Origin: Blastocladiella britannica
Lineage: Eukaryota > Blastocladiomycota > Blastocladiomycetes > Blastocladiales > Blastocladiaceae
DNA length: 22,558 nt
Reading direction: 5' to 3'
NCBI GenBank assembly: GCA_025349905.2
Contig: MU624816.1
Coordinates: forward strand, 1-22,558
A model generated the notes under the pieces. The model made no database searches. It saw only the letters and a list, made by a program, of their open reading frames with translations, and was not told the origin of the DNA. Both the position numbers and the translations under genes were made by a program. Positions 20,466 to 22,558 of this stretch are shown piece by piece (positions within the stretch are counted from its first letter, which is position 1; each line of letters starts with the position of its first letter).

Positions 20466-21125
20466 TTACTCGACGACGGCCATGCGCTCGACCATCGGGT
20501 TCATCTGCGCGTCCGAGTCGTGCATCTCCACCTCGGCCTTGAGCTTGGCCTCGCGCGCCAGCTGCAGCTTGTCGCGGACAATGACCACGGGAATGTCGGC
20601 GTGCTTGGTGACGTACTCGGACACGGACCCGAGCAGCGCCTTGGTGACGAACCCGCGCCCCGACCGGGCAGCCATGACGATCGAGTCGGCGTGCAGCTCG
20701 TGTGCCTTGGCGATGATCGCGTCGCCGACCTTGTGTGCCTTGACCGCGTAGCCCTCCACCACGCGCGGGACCGCACCGTGCAGCGTCGCGTCCGAGGCCA
20801 CCGCCGACAGTTTGCGAACAATTGCGAACGCCTCGTCGCGCTCGGCTGCATCAATCGTCTCGAGCGCCTTCATCACATCCACGCTGCCGTGGTCGCCGCG
20901 GTCGGCGTAGAACTTGGTCGAACGCACGTTCACCAGTACCAGCGTGTCGGCGGTGGTCAGGATGTGCTTGCGGGCCCACTGGACGGCGTACTCGGAAAGA
21001 GGGGCGGACGTCACCGGGACCACAATCACGCGGCCGTGCTCGGCGGAGATATCGGCGCCGGACTCGTGCAGGCTGGGAAGGTGGTGGTCCTCAGTGGTGG
21101 CAAGGGTGTTGTCCTGGGCGGTCAT
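20466..21125 (-). CDS. Universal stress protein (UspA) family protein
   Basis: Single-exon protein of 219 aa with one UspA (adenine nucleotide alpha-hydrolase-like) domain at ~30-185. The first strand and helix are RVIVVPVTSAPLSEYAVQWARKH. The nucleotide-binding loop is at 153-167 (ARSG...LLGS), followed by VSEYVTKHADIPVVIVRD. The ATP-type signature is G-2X-G-9X-G-(S/T); here the spacing is exact (positions 153, 156, 166-167), but the first glycine is Ala153. Nucleotide binding is therefore likely but not assured. The N-terminal ~30 and C-terminal ~35 residues are extensions outside the domain, the latter charged. The start at 21125 was taken because it precedes the domain by a reasonable leader; the frame stays open upstream to about 21578, but that sequence holds the TATA box and looks non-coding. 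No intron. Confidence 0.9.
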   Translation of the reverse strand: MTAQDNTLATTEDHHLPSLHESGADISAEHGRVIVVPVTSAPLSEYAVQWARKHILTTADTLVLVNVRSTKFYADRGDHGSVDVMKALETIDAAERDEAFAIVRKLSAVASDATLHGAVPRVVEGYAVKAHKVGDAIIAKAHELHADSIVMAARSGRGFVTKALLGSVSEYVTKHADIPVVIVRDKLQLAREAKLKAEVEMHDSDAQMNPMVERMAVVE

Positions 21126-21223
21126 TCTTGATGATGTTGGGTTGTTGGATTTGGTTGGTATTGGTTGGAATTTGGGATGAGGATCTGCTGCAAAGGAATG
21201 CATGGGCGAGGGGCCGGGGCCAG

Positions 21224-21231
21224 TATTTATA
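21224..21231 (-). promoter_or_regulatory. TATA box (TATAAATA) of the universal stress protein gene
   Basis: A perfect TATAAATA on the minus strand inside a G/C-rich setting (CACGGGTATAAATACTGGCC), 98 nt upstream of the stress-protein ATG. The distance leaves room for a 5' UTR of about 70 nt. It is the only strong, well-placed TATA box I find in the window, which fits an inducible gene among housekeeping ones. Confidence 0.65.
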
Positions 21232-21432
21232 CCCGTGCCCGGTCCCGTTGCTGCCATGTGCTGCATGCCACCGACAAGGTTCCGTGTAACTTTAATGTAT
21301 GAAACTCTACTGAAACATAACCCATTTTTTTTGAAGAACCATGCGTCATGACGGAGTATGCGGCTTTGAGTCATGCCAGCCAAAGGACGATAGATCAAGG
21401 AACGCCGACCACGGTGCGCAGTTTGCGCCTTG

Positions 21433-22080
21433 ATGGCGCAGGGTCTGTCGGCCGGTTTGATGGCCCTGCACGAGGACTTTGGCATGGTGCACACCCGCGA
21501 CAATATCCGCACGTACTTGTCCCAATTGCATTCATCTTGTCCAAAGAGGGAAAAAAAATAGTTCACGCCCAATGACAATCATACACAGCGACCAACCTGC
21601 TCGTCACGTCGAGCGCCGTTGCAGGCGGTGGCGGCCAGGGCGTCATGCAACTGGGTGCACCTGGGCATGCATCGGGTCGTCGGCGCCGGCAAGTCACCCC
21701 AGGGGATCTCGCGCCTTCCCCGCCGGTTTGCGAGCAAGACGCCGCTGTTTCGTTTCCCCGCTCGAGCAAGGAGCTGCAGAGCGACCCAAACTCAGCCTAT
21801 TGGCAGTTCAAGGAAGCCTTGTCCGGCGCACGGTGCGGCGGCCCGTCATTTGTGCTGGCGGCGATCTGCCCAGACGCTCCGGCGCTCGCGCACTTGGCCA
21901 CGCCCGTACTTGGCCTACGCGTCGCGTGCTGCGATGATGGACTGGACCATGACACCCATCTGGGCCCCACAGCAGTACAAGCCGACCAGGACCGAGGTGA
22001 TTCGGACCTCCAAGCGCGCGATCGTGCAGTCGGTCGAACGGACGGCGCGCCGGGCCAATATTTCCAAGGACATTTCCAAG
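21433..22080 (+). other. Unassigned coding-like tracts, possible multi-exon gene or gene relic
   Basis: Three stretches on the plus strand show the strong G/C third-position bias of real exons here, but in three different frames. They are 21433-21512 (MAQGLSAGLMALHEDFG..., ending at a GTACTT donor-like site), about 21591-21825 (TNLLVTSSAVAGGGG... then ELQSDPNSAYWQFKEALSG) and about 21931-22080 (MMDWTMTPIWAPQQYK... then RTSKRAIVQSVERTARR). I could not find a set of introns that joins them cleanly and do not recognise the product. Possibilities are a gene with introns I mis-see, a decayed gene, or chance in GC-rich DNA. The minus strand of the last stretch is also open (21915-22124), so even the strand is not certain. 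Confidence 0.35.
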
Positions 22081-22182
22081 AAATGCATGATCAGAGCATT
22101 TGAAGAAGAAAAAAAAATGTACATTATATTAAAAAAAAAATCCTGGAAAACCCTTGGATCGACCTTTTGGATCGAGTGCTAA

Positions 22183-22558
22183 ATAAGCAAGAGAACCAGT
22201 GAGTTCTCGTGCAGAGGCTATAAAGCGTGAAAAAATGGGAATAGTAAGAAAAAACTGACCTCCACATGGAAGGGTACAGGCGTGGCCTCCAGAAATGCGC
22301 CCACCCACGCCTGTACCACTTTTTATGGGATGGGATCGTCGTGGGGTGTTAGTATCAACGAAGCAAGAGTGGATCAAATGAAAGGAACAGTACATTGTGG
22401 ACGGATGGTTGTACCACTCCAGACATTGCTCGCTCTGGTATTCTGCGTCCCCGGGCTTCTGGCTGGCTCATGCTGCGCTGTGTATTGTCCTCTCGTGCCC
22501 CGTCGTGGGAGGGAGTGCTCCGTTCTTCTCATCTCGCTGAACGAGCCCAAAAAAGACC
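22183..22558. other. Intergenic end of window
   Basis: No gene is recognised. The first part is A-rich, then comes a perfect inverted repeat (22273-22317, separate entry), then mixed sequence to the window edge. The last ~150 bp could be the start or end of a gene outside the window, but I see no diagnostic motif. Confidence 0.5.
22273..22317. repeat. Perfect 13-bp inverted repeat with 19-nt spacer
   Basis: GGTACAGGCGTGG at 22273-22285 is matched exactly by its reverse complement at 22305-22317, around a 19-nt spacer. Transcribed, it would fold into a stable GC-rich hairpin. It lies in non-coding sequence, away from any recognised gene end. It could be a hairpin element, the ends of a small mobile-element remnant, or a binding site. 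Confidence 0.85.

Noticed and set aside
21126..21578. Upstream N-terminal extension of the stress protein (open frame to about 21578)
   Set aside because: The interval contains the TATA box and an AT-rich stretch, and its translation has no G/C third-position bias; the ATG at 21125 fits the domain.
1..22558. Bacterial-type features (operons, Shine-Dalgarno sites, CRISPR, phage genes), tRNA or rRNA genes
   Set aside because: None seen. Spliceosomal introns and eukaryote-specific proteins throughout show this is nuclear eukaryotic DNA.

Overview
This is a compact, intron-rich nuclear segment from a eukaryote, most likely an early-diverging zoosporic fungus. A blastocladiomycete or chytrid is my best guess (inference). 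The evidence is a fungalysin (M36) protease, a Bot1/mS45-type mitochondrial ribosomal protein, a class C-like 7TM receptor, strong G/C preference at third codon positions, and many short introns. Ten genes were resolved by joining exons through splice sites that restore both reading phase and family motifs. They carry 21 introns, mostly 54-97 nt, with donors close to GTACGT. No bacterial, phage, CRISPR, tRNA or rRNA feature was seen.

Layout. 74-3707 (-): RNA14/CstF-77 mRNA 3'-end processing factor, 4 exons. 3773-6373 (-): DNA topoisomerase I, 2 exons, only 65 nt upstream of RNA14. 6732-7346 (+): ribosomal protein L15, intronless, divergent from TOP1. 7430-10760 (-): class C-like GPCR with an extracellular ligand-binding domain and a PH-like C-terminal domain, 8 exons. 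11086-13727 (-): secreted fungalysin, 3 exons. 14071-15047 (+): mitochondrial small-subunit protein, 3 exons. 15106-17268 (-): Ulp1/SENP SUMO protease, 3 exons. 17319-18441 (-): F-box protein with a PP2-like domain and a C-terminal membrane anchor, 4 exons. 18490-20012 (-): GT31 glycosyltransferase, 2 exons. 20466-21125 (-): universal stress protein, 1 exon, with a TATA box upstream. 21433-22080 (+) holds coding-like tracts that I could not assemble. The last ~380 bp hold a perfect 13-bp inverted repeat.

Gene relations. Most neighbours are unrelated housekeeping or surface/secreted genes, as is usual in compact fungal genomes, and I see no operon-like pathway. The tightest group is GT31 -> F-box -> Ulp1 on the minus strand, with gaps of 48 and 50 nt. 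Two of its members act in ubiquitin/SUMO protein modification. The most unusual proteins are the receptor with a PH-like tail and the tail-anchored F-box/PP2-like protein. Gene models come from reading the sequence only. Exon borders are firm where a motif crosses the junction and softer in the receptor (introns 3-5).
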